DNA from: Artocarpus heterophyllus
Lineage: Eukaryota > Streptophyta > Magnoliopsida > Rosales > Moraceae
Direction of reading: 5' to 3'
Assembly (NCBI GenBank): GCA_025403435.1
Contig: CM046348.1
Span: forward strand, 14,260,034-14,324,033
DNA length: 64,000 bases
Below the pieces are notes generated by a model. The model searched no databases. It worked only from the letters and a program-made list of their open reading frames with translations, and was not told the DNA's origin. Below are positions 36,519-48,762 of the stretch, piece after piece (the stretch's first letter is position 1; each line of letters starts with the position of its first letter). A program made the position numbers and the translations under genes.

Positions 36519-36855
36519 TGTTTGATAGGAGGGATGGAGATTATGAAAGATAGAGAGGATTATTGTAATCTTTCATGTTATTTAGTACGAGGAAACGAGA
36601 GTTGAAATATAGATGATAGCTATATACCTAGTTACTAAATTTTCTATTTTACTAATTTGTTAATAATTTATTTTGAAGATTAACAAGGTCTTTTTAATTA
36701 AAATTGAATGGATGGAGGGATCCAAAATGGTGGACGCAGAGAAAGAGAGCGCCTCTCCCCCCATCTCTCCTCTCCTTTTTCTCTTCCCTCAAATCAAATG
36801 ATGGATTGAGATCTCCCCTTATCTCTCTCGTTGCATCTCTCCGTCCTACCAAACA
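36519..36855. mobile_element. MITE with TGTTTGRTAGGAG inverted ends
   Basis: The left end TGTTTGATAGGAGGGATGGAG and the reverse complement of the right end TGTTTGGTAGGACGGAGAGA form an imperfect terminal inverted repeat about 337 bp apart. The target duplication is not clear. A related left end occurs at about 20948. The two overlapping frames in it (36694-36928) are opposite strands of the same pyrimidine-rich repeat and not genes. Confidence 0.5.
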
Positions 36856-37820
36856 CACTGTTACTCTTTTTGTTTTTGTTTTCTTCAGGGTCGGTTCCAA
36901 ACGTGCTTCAAATGACTATCCTTGTTGACTAAGTATGTAATATCCATATTTAGTGCATCATCCATATAACATCACGCTCAACATGCCTTTTGACTTTCTA
37001 GATTTATCAACATCCGTGTTGACTCATCATCATAAGGACATACCTTAAAATGTCATCCTTTTGAGGAACGAGATCGTCTTTATAGCTATATGCCCCCTAT
37101 ACTTTCTACAAATATCTGCAAATCTGGTGCTACTATGCATAAATTAACAAATATTTACACTGATACTATAGGCCATATCAAGCCTAGGATGTGAGACATA
37201 TTTGGATTATTAAGTTACCAACAAGTCTTTGATACGTTCTTTGATCCATAACATCATCTTCCTCTTTTGTCTCCCAATTTATGATTGCTCTCACTTGGGA
37301 GCACATCACTTCGCGTTTCCAATATTACCAGTAGTTTTTAAGGGATTTTGAACAAAATAATGTTGGCTGGCTACTTTTATTCTAAGAAAATATCGAAGTT
37401 CTCATAAGGTGTTTGATTTCAAACAATGTAGCTTATGACTATGTACACACATCGTTTGCGCTTGAGGAGTAATTTCTGGAGGTGCAATTATTGATGTATG
37501 AGAAGAAAGGGCTTTGAAGACGTCTTTTTTTAACGTCTGGCTGACTCATCTATAACTAACTCAAAATATGGTATGTTGTACTACATTAAATACATTAAAT
37601 TTGTGGTCGTAGACATAGTATAGCAACAAATCCACACTCAGTCCACGGCCAAAAGGTGAAGAGTATACATCTTCTCAACCCCTAAATTCATGAAAATATA
37701 TATTTGCTATACATGATATCGTCATAGAAAGTCCCGTTGAAAGTGACAAACATTGTAGCGAAAATACTAAACTGAAATGATTTAAGATAAAAAAGAATTG
37801 AAAACATGTCAACAACTAAA

Positions 37821-37969
37821 AGGGTGTTTGGTATAGGGTAGTTTATACAACTAACTCAGTTATAAATAGTATAAAACTTTCACATATTATAATAAAAAAA
37901 AATTACTACAATATAAAACTCTTACATGTTACAATAAAAATAGTTCTAACAATTATGCTAAACATCCTA
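37821..37969. mobile_element. Tourist-like MITE, copy 5
   Basis: 149 bp, starting AAGGGTGTTTGG and ending CTAAACATCCTA, flanked by TAA (37818-37820 and 37970-37972). It has the family interior 'tataaaactcttacatgttac'. Confidence 0.65.
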
Positions 37970-37972
37970 TAA

Positions 37973-40040
37973 ATAAGTTTTCACCTTCCAATGACTAAAA
38001 TTGAACTCAAACAATGAAATGTGATGTATGTAATTTGACTTTTGTGCCATATATGGGGCTGGCAGAGAACCTCCCAAAAGAAGGAAATTCCTAGAGAAAA
38101 TGGTTTGCTGAATACTTTCCCTCAAACCTCAAACACGATTGGTGAGAAACCTACCCAACTAGGCTGAAGCCCCGTACGTACCTAATCAGTTAGTGGCTAT
38201 GGCACTGAGTTTTATAGAGCCTTGGATTTTGCTTCTATATATCTCTATAGCTCTTTGATCCCTTGCCAAATAGCTATCAATCTCAGCGACACTGACAAGC
38301 TTCAAATCTATTGGTGTATGGCTCTCTCCTTCACGCCATCACACGTGGTGTGTCTCAAGGCGAGGCCCCATATAAATTCTGTCCCAAAGTCTCACACATA
38401 TACACATGTACTATATGTAAACCCGTGTATGTATATATATGTATATATATGTATATATTTGATTACGAATATATACGATTCCAGAAATCCGTTCCAATAA
38501 TTCTCGGTCCAGGTTCTTCGGCCTTTTCAGACAAGTAATTGGGCTTTTTGTGATTTTAAAATCTTTTACATCTTGCGTACGTACTTTTACATATGTCTAA
38601 ACTTTCGTTTACATGTTTCCTTCAAACACGTTATGCTAAACATATAACGAGATTCTATTGTTTTGTACTTGGCTAATACATGATTTTACGACATCTCGTC
38701 AGTCCATTAGGGATTTGAACAAAGATGCAATTAATCTATCTATAGGGCATACGTAGAGTTTAATAAATGAAAGAGAAACTAGATCCCGACTATGACGACA
38801 TTGGATTGTACGTAGCTTGTCTCATGTCTATAGTCGAACTTTGTCTCTTCAAAGAATCATCTTACATACGCTTAATTTTTTTTCCCTCTCTCTTTTGCAA
38901 TCCTTATTGATCTCTTCCAACATGTTGGTTATATATAAACCGTAGCTTTAATTAATATGTTTCATGCACATTAGCCCCTGTGTTACTATATATGCTACAA
39001 ATTGTCACTACTAATACATAAATTTAGGATGATATCGATCATTATTAGTTACTATTTGTTTTATGATTTTAGACCAACATAATATTTGAATACTTATCAA
39101 ATTGAAGCTGCTCTCTATGCACGTGTAATTCGAAGGTTTAATTGAATCAAAGCCCACTTCAAAAGTTCGATACAAAGATAAAGGTAATGTTGTGCTGACT
39201 GACACTCTTATATATAGATCAGACCTGTTTTTTTTTTTTTTTTGGTTGCTTTGTTTTTGGTAAGAAATATACATAGAGAGATCGCAGATTTTTCAACAAA
39301 AAAAATATATAAAAAAGATAATGTTTCAAATCCACGTCATTTTGCAGATATGGATATGTTGTCATAGGGCAGACCAAGCCTGAATCACGGGTCAGCTTTG
39401 TTCGCAGCATGCGCCAATCAGCCAAGTTCACATACAAACAAACCAACCGGCTTTTTGTTATTAATTTGGATAAGTTTTCAATAGCTGGTGCAATTAGCAA
39501 CTAATGTAGTTAAAGGGGCTCGTTTTTGTGGTTTTTTAGGTAATGATTGTATAGTATTTTAATCAAAGTTTCTGCGGTCAAACGTCATTACAAATATATA
39601 ACACAGATACAGTGCACACGACGGTGACCAAGAGAAAAGAGACAAGTACAAATTTGCAGAAAACAAACGTCTTGGGCAGTAGATTTCTATGGCCAATATA
39701 CACACACACAAATATATATATTGTGTGTGTTTGTGTCAATATGACATCAGTGTATGACCAAGTTTTGGTCAATACAATCGAGTTCTTTGTCTACTCCGTG
39801 CATTCAACCTGAGTACGAAAGTCAGAGGAAGCCATATCTAGTTAATTAACTTTTCATAATTAGGGGGTACTTTCTTTGATCAATGATGATTCCAATTGAT
39901 TTAACAAGTCCCTTGGTCTTGTTATTTTGTTTGGCAGGTATGATGTGAGATCAGCACGTTATGTATTGACGATGTGTTGGTTCTTGTACACATAAATATG
40001 CATGGTTATACCAAATAATATAATAATGAGTTGAATATCG
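37973..40040. other. Intergenic DNA with microsatellites
   Basis: No gene is supported. The paired plus and minus short frames at 39578-39812 arise from a TG/CA-rich microsatellite region. The frames at 38222-38538 span a (GTATATAT)n repeat. A poly-T run of about 15 bases lies at 39229-39243. Confidence 0.4.
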
Positions 40041-40042
40041 AT

Positions 40043-42176
40043 TGATTTTAATAAATATGTTATTAATTTTTTATTTATTTTGTATTAATATTTATTTATT
40101 TTTTATATGTTTTATTTTTTTTATTTTTACAGAATTAGAAAAAGGAGGATTTGAAATTAACTAAATTATTTAAAACCAATGAAATAATAAATGATCATTA
40201 AAATTTGAATAAAAATACAAAATTAATTAAGAAAAGAAAATTACAATAACAAAATTAAACTAAAAAAATTTAAATTCAAAATTAAAATCAGAATAAGAAT
40301 TGCAAATAAGTAAAATTATAACAAAATTCAAGAATTTGTAAACAAAAATGATAAAGCTGGTTAAAGTTCATTCTCCACTGTTAGATAATAATTTTACATA
40401 AGTCGTAGAATTATTTCTAATTTTTCTTTTGAAATTACCTATCATAAATAGCAATAGTCTCTACTATCCTGATCTTTCTTTACGTTGTAGTTAAGCAAAA
40501 TAAGCTTTTTACTAAATTTCTTTCTATTAAGTAGCATAGAACAAGCTCTCTAGATTTAATCTAATGTAAGCATTAAGTTGAGAAAGGTAGGTTGATCTAA
40601 GCAATAAACTCACAAATTTGATTTATTCAACTTATATTATATTTCACATCACAATTAAGCAACAACCTCCTACAATTGTCAATCATCCCGCAATTGTAGA
40701 TCATAAATTGCTACTACTGGTTAAAAATATAAGACAATAATGGATCTAGATTTTTAATGTAGCATTAGATGATTTCTTAGTCTCATTTAGTTGACCAAAT
40801 TTATCAAGAAACTAACCATAAGCATTTATTATAGTGAAACATAAACAATCTCAAATTGAAAACTTGGAAAATAATTCATACAAACAGCTACTTAATCATA
40901 TCCAATGCTTTGAAATCACCTTTAACCAAAAATAAATTTAGCTAGACATAATTGAAAATAAAAACGTAAAAACGAACAACATTTATAGCTCAGAAGATTT
41001 GCGATATTTGAAGAACGGTACTGGTCTTCAAGAATTTGCTGTAGAAACCTCCTTGGATTCTTCCTCCTTTCTCTATTTCTCTTTATTTTTTTTCAAAATT
41101 CTAAGTGTTTATTAACTTTTTGAATGAAACACTAATAGAAGAATTGATGATTTGAACTGAAGGATTGCTGCCTTTTATAGGCGAACCTATATGATTCCTT
41201 TCAAAATTTGACAGATAAAACCTGACGGATTAGCCGCGCTCTTCGCATGGGCGGTAACATAATTTAGCCATAAATGGAATGGTTGAATATAATTAAGTTG
41301 CGATCGAGATCAGTGTATATTTTTTTTTTCTTATTTTCTTCCTTCCGCTGGTAGCTTGTTGGAGTGCAAAATTGGGAGCGAGTTCCTTGACTTCGTGGCT
41401 CACAAAAGGGCAAAATTAGCGCATGACAAGTGAGATTTGAAACATTTGTGGTGGGTCAGTTGGGTGAATCTACACTGTTGAATTGGTCTTCGGTCAGCAT
41501 AGCAGATGGAGGCGATCGCAGGTGAACGTGGGCGTTGCTGCAGCAGAGGCTGCATTGAGCAAGCCACGTGGGTGGGCCCTCCCCATCGTGTCTTGGCTTG
41601 GCGGCTAGGCTTCGACATGGCTCGGGGTCCAGCTCCAGGCACATAAGGGAATTGGCTTAGGCACTGCTTGGCTCAACTTTTTGTGGCTCAAAAGTGCTTA
41701 CCTAGAACTTTCAAAAATTAATTCTTTGGCCCGAATTCAATGATTTTGCACTTTTTCTTCCATTTTTGCCCATATTCCACCAATCCTTATAAATAAACCC
41801 AAAGAAAATAATTATTCCACAAAACAAAAATTACTGAAAATAAGTAAATATTATTAAACACATATTTAACACAAAACTAATTAAAACATGAAACATAAAA
41901 ATGAAGATCATAGTCAAAATCGAACTGAAACTTAATTAAACTTATGATTTTAAAATATATTTTTCAAAAATAAAATAATTACTACTTAAAAAATATTTCT
42001 AAAAATTACTAAAAATATAACTAAACAATAAAAGCATCAAATTAAAGTTATTTTATAGATATCTCACTAAAATGCTAGAAACATGTAAAATTGATTAATT
42101 AGAGGTTTTAATAACAAATAAAATATTAATCAAATTATTCCAAACTCATAAACATGTACATTTTTACATGCTATCA
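40043..42176 (-). mobile_element. Probable solo LTR, minus orientation
   Basis: Read on the minus strand the segment begins TGATAGCATGTAAAAATG (a typical LTR start, at 42176). It contains a promoter-like CCTATAAAAGGCAG box (about 41172-41185) followed by a leader and AT-rich U5-like sequence. Such a U3-TATA-R-U5 layout is expected of an LTR. The inner end is uncertain (a candidate ...AAAATCA at about 40043) and I found no matching target duplication. There is no paired copy or retrotransposon protein within the window. Confidence 0.4.
41400..41660. other. GC-rich block within the probable solo LTR
   Basis: This block is distinctly GC-richer than its surroundings (ggcgatcgcaggtgaacgtg, gtgggtgggccctccccatc). 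Two overlapping minus-strand frames of 62-80 codons run across it without a recognisable domain. It lies upstream of the TATA-like box in the minus orientation, so it is probably U3 regulatory sequence rather than coding. Confidence 0.35.
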
Positions 42177-42679
42177 CTTATCTACAGTTTTAATATAAAT
42201 TAACCATGCTGAATCAAGTACATTATTAATTTTCTTCTGACTTTGTTAATCCATATTACGTACGCTAGTTATTGTTCCTAACATACAAATGCAAGAATCT
42301 CACAAGTCATTGTAAAAAGAAAATAAAAATCTTTTCATGTCCATGGGGTCAAAACTCAGCTACTAATAAATTGGGTCGCAGTTTTAGGACCTACTATTTT
42401 ATTAGTAGCAGTCGGTTTTAACCACATGTTAAATCGAATTGCGCAAAAGAAAAATATATTGTTTATGCAATTGGAGCTTTGAGTACATTATATATTAATC
42501 AATCTATGTGACTGATGAAAAGGTTGAAAACTTATACAGTACCATTTTTGAATTGTTTCAGGGTTAAGGATGATTTTATCGACAAGAGTTTGTTTTTGTT
42601 GGGTTTATTAATATCTTTTATGTCTTAATTAGGGTAGATGTAGAAATCTATGTGAAATCTCATTTAGATTTGAAAAACC

Positions 42680-42870
42680 TTTTTTAGCTCAGTTGGGCTA
42701 GGGCTTAGGAGCTCACCAGGTAGGACCCACGTGGGTCCCACTTGGTAGGCCCACCTCATGTGAGAGGCCTGGGTTCTAGCCTGTCAGGCTAAATATAACA
42801 GCTATTTAGATTTGCATATATCTAAACTTGCTATAATTGATAAAGAATATTTTTATCGTTTGTATATTTG
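42680..42870 (+). mobile_element. Possible tRNA-derived SINE fragment
   Basis: TAGCTCAGTTGG (42685-42696) matches the RNA polymerase III A-box consensus. GGTTCTAGCC (about 42772-42781) matches the B-box with one mismatch. The two lie about 85 bases apart, longer than in a tRNA, with a palindromic insert (ggacccacgtgggtcc). No cloverleaf forms, so it is not a tRNA gene. The 3' end and duplication are not resolved. Confidence 0.3.
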
Positions 42871-43638
42871 TGTTGCACATGCATTGCATCCGAGTTTAGC
42901 TCAATAATAGTGGACTTGTAGTTGTTCCAAGGCTCCAAAGAATTTAGATAAGTCAATTTCCAAACGAGGGATCTTCATCTATTTATGCTTACGGAGGCAT
43001 GGCCTAAGGATCTAATGCCCCTGAGAGCCATGATTACAGAGCCTCTTTTGAATCTTTCAATTTTCTAGCATGAAGCGGTTTATAATGTGTGCATGAATGA
43101 ATTATCAAGTATTCAAAATACTCCACATAGCATAATATTGAAGCTAAATTTAGATGGTCGTTAATTGTCATTTTTTCAATAGTTAGATAATGCAACGCTT
43201 TTTAAACAATATTTACTAGTAAAAGAATGACAACTCATATTGCATATATGTTGATATTGAAAGTTGAGGTTTTGACTTCCTCAAATCATTCCTTTGATAT
43301 TGTAATTGAAACGCCCCTTATTGGACGTCACATATGTCGTTACATTCTTACATTCATAGTTACTTGGACTTAAACTTGTATATGAAAGCAAAACTTAAAT
43401 GATACTTTTAGTTGAAAGAGTAATTAAACATACTTAACCAGGATCCATTCATACACATACATTTTTTTTTAATAACTTAACATTGTTAAATAATATTGCT
43501 TAACTTGTACCATATCATAATTTATTCAATTATACTTTAAATTAATCATGAACTTATTTTTAATTAAATAGACATACCAAGTTATAAAATCATAACTTAT
43601 AAAAATGTCACATCACTTAAAAGTTACATACTCTCACA

Positions 43639-43791
43639 GTTCGACAGGCCGAACATGATCGGCAGGCCGGAGTTTCTCAACCGGCAGGCCGGCAGAGGCT
43701 ATGCAAAACTAACTTAAAATCTCATCATTGTCTGGCAGGCTGAACTTCTAGACATCGGCAGGCCGACCAAGGATGTTCGGCAGGCCGACCG
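43639..43791 (+). repeat. Cluster of six CGGCAGGCCG-type motifs
   Basis: Six spaced variants of TTCGGCAGGCCGA (starting near 43639, 43658, 43681, 43731, 43755 and 43776) lie in an otherwise AT-rich LTR. Each core is itself near-palindromic (CGGC-AG-GCCG). Confidence 0.85.
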
Positions 43792-45804
43792 AGCCAAAAT
43801 CCTAAAGAAAACTTAATTTTTAAAGACAAAAGCAACTTTTCATAAAAAGAACGCGGAAGTTCATAAAACTTAAAATAATGAAATAAAATATAAAACATAG
43901 TTCAAATATTCTTAAAACTTAACATAAAAATAATGTTCAAATATAAAACTTGATTTAAAACATAAGAACATTCTTCTTGGCGTGCTTTCGGTTACAATTC
44001 ATTGTGCTTTGTGCTCACACGTCTTCCCATGTCCTCCACCTATTTCATGATTTTCTTACCCTTATCTGCAACATGACATAAAACATGATTAAGCTAATAC
44101 TTAGTAAATACAAATAATTCTCACAATTTAAAATATTACATAAATATCATCATCATCATTGTCATCATATCATAAAAGTGCTTTAAGCACAATTTTATAG
44201 AAATATATCTTTCATTTCATTAACCATTTTAAAACATCTTCCATTTTATCTTAAGGGCCCAAGTGTTGCACCATGAACATCATTGTAGGCGCGCTGTCAT
44301 GAGAGGAGAGTGGTAGCTAATCCCAAACCAAACATGATATCATAACATTTCATTTCATAACATTGGTGTGCAACACTTATTAGGTGATACATATATACAT
44401 AATTTTTATACTTTGAAACATGTCATCATCATACATACATAACTTTAAATCATAAAAATCTTTCATAAGAAATCCTTTAAGGAAAATTAACCATAAAATC
44501 ATCATGAATAACATTGTGGATATATCATCAAACCTTGTAAAACGTGTCATGTTGCAAGTGAGAATGTACTTACCTTAAAGCTAGCTTACTTAACCTTAAT
44601 ATACTTTTGGTGACGACGTCGCGATCTCGAAGTGCTCGTTTCTTTGAATGTTCATGCCATTTATCTATTTGAAAATACAATAAAATTAATACTTATCATA
44701 AAATATTCATTCATATATACATTCATCTCATATTACAAACATAATTCATAACCATCATTGTGACAACACAAAATTATCATCAAAACATCTCATACATGAA
44801 AATCTTTTGAAAACGTTTTCTAATAATTTAAAATACCTACATTTTAAAAATTCATACAAACATCTTATTATCATGTATTTCAACATCATAAAAAAATTTC
44901 ATCATCAATCAAAATCCTTTAAACATATAAAACATTTCATAACATAAAATACATTCATCATACTTTATACATGTACATTCCTGACGACTTTCATGAAAAA
45001 CATCATTCATTAATTCCTTGAATAAACATTACATTTTTTCATGTATCAATGTTAAACAGTAATATTTTACTGTGAGGGGTAGATGATAGAAAATTCATAT
45101 TTTAGCATAGAAACATTGAAATGACATGAAACTTAGAAAAACGACACCCAATACACACATGAACATCATATTAAAAACTCAGAGCAAAATATAATACCTA
45201 GAGGAAGATATTATAGACGAATTTAGGAAGAGAAATTCTTTTCAGAGTTACCGAAAAAATTGTGTTCTTACCTTGAAAATTTCTTCTCTAAATTCTTGAA
45301 TTCAACCAACAAAATATAACTTTTTCTTTCAATATTCTTGTAGAGAATTTTTGAGAGAGAAGGAGATAGGATTCGTGGAGAAGAGAAGAAGAATGAAAAA
45401 AAAGAAAAACAAACGTCTCAGAAGTTTGAGAGAGAGAAACGTGAGAATGAGAAAAAAATAATGAAAAAGGAACGTTAAAAATTTTAACGTAATAAGCATA
45501 ATTGATGGGAATTCAATTCCTTCCATTAAGTCAGAATTTTCTGACTCAAATGGTGCTAATTGGCGTGGAGAAAAGGAGAGAAAGAAGGAAAGTCAAACAA
45601 TCACTCCCTACTTACCATGTTTTGCCCTCTTAAAATGGGAAACCATTTAAAATCAGACAAATCAATGCAAAGTCAACATTATAATTTCCTTAACTGACAA
45701 AATTATTCAATTATTATGCCAATTAATCATAATAAATCATCCAATTAACGTAATTAACTCAGCCATAATTTTAGAGAGATTTCTACTGACTGCTCGTCAG
45801 TTGT

Positions 45805-45914
45805 GTTCGGCCTGCCGGCTCCACCACGTTCGGCCTGCCGATGGTTTCTTTTGGCCTACCGATCTTTGGTAGACTGTTCGGCCTGCCAAACTTGAAAGTC
45901 CGGCCTGCCGAACT
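45805..45914 (-). repeat. Inverted cluster of five CGGCAGGCCG-type motifs
   Basis: Five copies of the same motif in the reverse orientation (TTCGGCCTGCCGA on the plus strand, near 45805, 45828, 45851, 45876 and 45898), about 2.1 kb from the first cluster inside the same LTR. A transcript of the LTR could pair the two clusters. Confidence 0.85.
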
Positions 45915-46741
45915 GTCCTTAATACCAAACATTAAACATTCAAGTATTCATTACATCATAATTAAACAAACATTAAAATAATCATGAACACTTGAGTACA
46001 ACGATTCCATGTTGTCGTCACCTGTCATATAACTTGACATAATAAGTTAGTAACATTAACATCGTATATCATAAATTATTAATAAAATATCATTAACGTC
46101 GTTACTAACTTAACGTAATTCATTACATAAAAATAGGCAGGTGTTACAGTAATATGTATCTCGAATTGTATTTTATCATTCAGTAGTAATTAACTTTTGT
46201 ATCTTCAATGTAAATGAACAAAATATCTCCTTAAGTGCAAAAGCTGATCTTCAAGTTGCTCAAGAATGAATTTCATGGAAGATTTATTAGACCGGAGCTC
46301 TGATTGGGAGGTGGATTTCATAAACAATCGAGTGGCGTTAGTAGCTCAAGAGTTTCAGTCCTTCTCTTTGAGGTTGATTTTAACAAATATGACCATTCTT
46401 GTAGTACTAAGTGTGAATAAGATAAGTTGGACTTTCTATAAACTTAGGCTTCTCTTTTAAAAGGTCAACATATTAAATAAAATAACCGAAAATCCTTATA
46501 AGTTTATGTTTGTTTTTGTATTTGTATTTAACTGATGTGAGACTAGGTTTTTTTTTTATCCTTTACTATGTTTCAAAATATTTGAACTTTATCCTGTTTT
46601 AAAATATTTGAAGTAACTTACCATTTTAAAATAAAAAAAGATATTTATCTTTTTATACCTTATGTTTTAGACAAAAACTATAACTTTTGTTTTATATCTT
46701 ATTGAATGCATACCTTTAGATAAGATTTAATATACAAATTC

Positions 46742-48707
46742 TGTAACACCCCTATGTGGGGGTTAACAGTTTTAAATAAATAAAAATAATTTTAAATTTT
46801 ATATTATTTAAATCAATTAAACAATGCCCATGGGTCTTTAAACAACAAGAAAAATAAAAATAAACGTTTTAAATACAAACCACAGTTTTTAGTGTAGCAC
46901 CAAATATATATAATTACAGTCATCATCACCATAGTACAATTCCCAAATAACTTAACACAGCCATAAAAAAAAATAATACAACTCTTACATGTTGTAGATA
47001 AGTTGTAATTAAACAGGGTCTTCTAACACGAAAACAGCAGGATTGTTTTCGTTTATTCCTCTTCAAATATGTTGCACTGAGTTCCACCTGAGATATGAAG
47101 ATATGATAGGGATGAGCATCGACATGCCCAGTAGGGAAATCATGACTCACCTTATGGTTTATCCATTACCACATTAAAAACTGCATGGTTAGTAGGTTAC
47201 ATCATATTCCAGATTATGAGGTTTATTATGATCACATCTTATGGATACCGTAGTTAATCATTACCAAGTGTCATAATTACACATTTATACAAATATTACC
47301 AATCATCATTGTTCCTAGGTATCCATGTTAAATTGAGTATCACTCAACTCATCGAAACCCAAATGGGCGCACTTGATCACCCTATAAACATTCCAAGGGT
47401 GTTCCGGTGAGGGGACATCAAGCCCCGAGTCCTCACCAAATCAATTCCTGTACAGTGTGTTCTGGGACTTTCAACCCAAGGAAGTGTCATCACCTTCCCC
47501 CTATTTTACCTTTTTGGATATTCATGCCCAAGGACGTAACCGCCGCCCTCTTCATGTCTCACCATTTCTCTATATTAAATCATTATTAATAGAGTCAGTT
47601 TTCCTAACCATGCTTCTCAATTTATAACATGTGTCAATTCATTATGTTCCTCGCCGTACAATACAAGACGAGTCCATGTCATAGTTTCATATGTGATACT
47701 CATATAATATCAGTTCAACATAGATATATATATATTGCGGCAAAACAATCAATTTTAATTCTATAAAAACCTCACAAAAATGAGTAATAGAATCCCTACC
47801 TTTCAAGCTTATCAACAATCTTTTAATCCTGGAATCAATTAACGTTAGCTCCACACATCCTTGACCCTAAGGCATGCATAAGGACAATTAAAACTAAAGC
47901 ACAACGTATAATCACATTCATAAGTGAGTTATGTGTAAACCCGTCTACTAGTGCCATTAAAGTATTTTTATGCATTAAACATGGAGAAAATGCATACTAA
48001 AAACTAAGTTTAGATTAAAGAAAACCTACCTCAAAACTTCTTTGAAAAGCACCAAAGTTTGGGTTATCAATCAAGCTTGAATTAACTTTAAAACCGCCTC
48101 GATCATCGTTGGGAATTATAATTGTCTTGGCCACAAAGAGAGCTTTGTGCTCTATGTCTTTAGTTAGAAATTTGAAGTGAGAAGGGAGAGAATGAGAACT
48201 AGAGAAGAAGGTGGTGATAGTTAAATAAAAAGATATCAAAATGCTCAAGAGGAATGAGATGTTTACGGGGAAAAGTTGTAAGAAGAAACAAAAGAGTCTT
48301 AAAGGAAAATATCATCTTGTCTCCCATGAAGACTTTTAGCAAATAATGCCAACATAATTGAGGGGATAATTGGAGTGAATTATAGAAGAAGATAAGGAAA
48401 TAATTAATTAGGTGGTTGAGAAATATCTCCATGTCTTCTATGAATTGACGGAAAATAATTCAATGTCCCCTTCGGATACCTTTAGCAAAATGAGAAGAAG
48501 TCTATATAATTGAGCAATAATTTAGGGAGACAAGATTGGTAGAAGTAAGTGTTGGTAAGTTTTGAATGTTTCTTAGGAAGACTTGGTAAGAAAATACTAA
48601 AATGGTATTTTTTTTAAATGATCATAAACAACTTAGTAATTTTAAATAGTCACATTTTATTCATTAAATTTTACAAAATTATGCCTGTTAAAAATACGGG
48701 TGTTACA
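46742..48707 (-). repeat. 3' LTR of the chromovirus
   Basis: 1966 bp, the same length as 53611-55576, with about five visible substitutions (for example at the positions reading agccccgag versus agcctcgag). Short frames at 46926-47150, 47407-47589 and 48015-48432 repeat in the partner LTR and are not genes. Confidence 0.95.
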
Positions 48708-48708
48708 G

Positions 48709-48721
48709 CTCTCCCCTCCTA
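48709..48721 (-). promoter_or_regulatory. Polypurine tract of the chromovirus
   Basis: Reads AGGAGGGGAGAG on the minus strand immediately before the 3' LTR, the expected plus-strand primer site. Confidence 0.8.
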
Positions 48722-48762
48722 TAAAAATTTCGTCCTCGAAATTTCGTACACTGATTACAATG

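Larger units (their letters stand above)
43307..46148 (-). mobile_element. Solo LTR of a related retrotransposon
   Basis: 2842 bp, starting TGAAACGCCCCTTATTGG and ending GGCAGGTGTTACA, with a perfect 5-bp duplication GTAAT (43302-43306 and 46149-46153). The termini resemble those of the two full elements in the window, and the similarity of its left end to theirs suggests the same (minus) orientation. No internal region or second LTR is present, so unequal recombination between LTRs is the likely origin. It contains two inverted clusters of a CGGCAGGCCG motif. Confidence 0.85.

Noticed and set aside
42685..42790. tRNA gene
   Set aside because: The A- and B-box-like sequences are present, but no acceptor stem, anticodon arm or correct spacing can be formed.
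46737..46741. AATTC and AATAT as mismatched target duplications of the chromovirus
   Set aside because: With LTRs this similar the duplication should be intact. AATATA is found a few bases further out on the left, separated by a copy of the PBS spacer, which explains the mismatch better.
46926..48432. Several 60-77 codon frames inside the chromovirus LTR, duplicated at 53795-55301
   Set aside because: They lie in LTRs, have no domains, and are identical only because the LTRs are duplicates.
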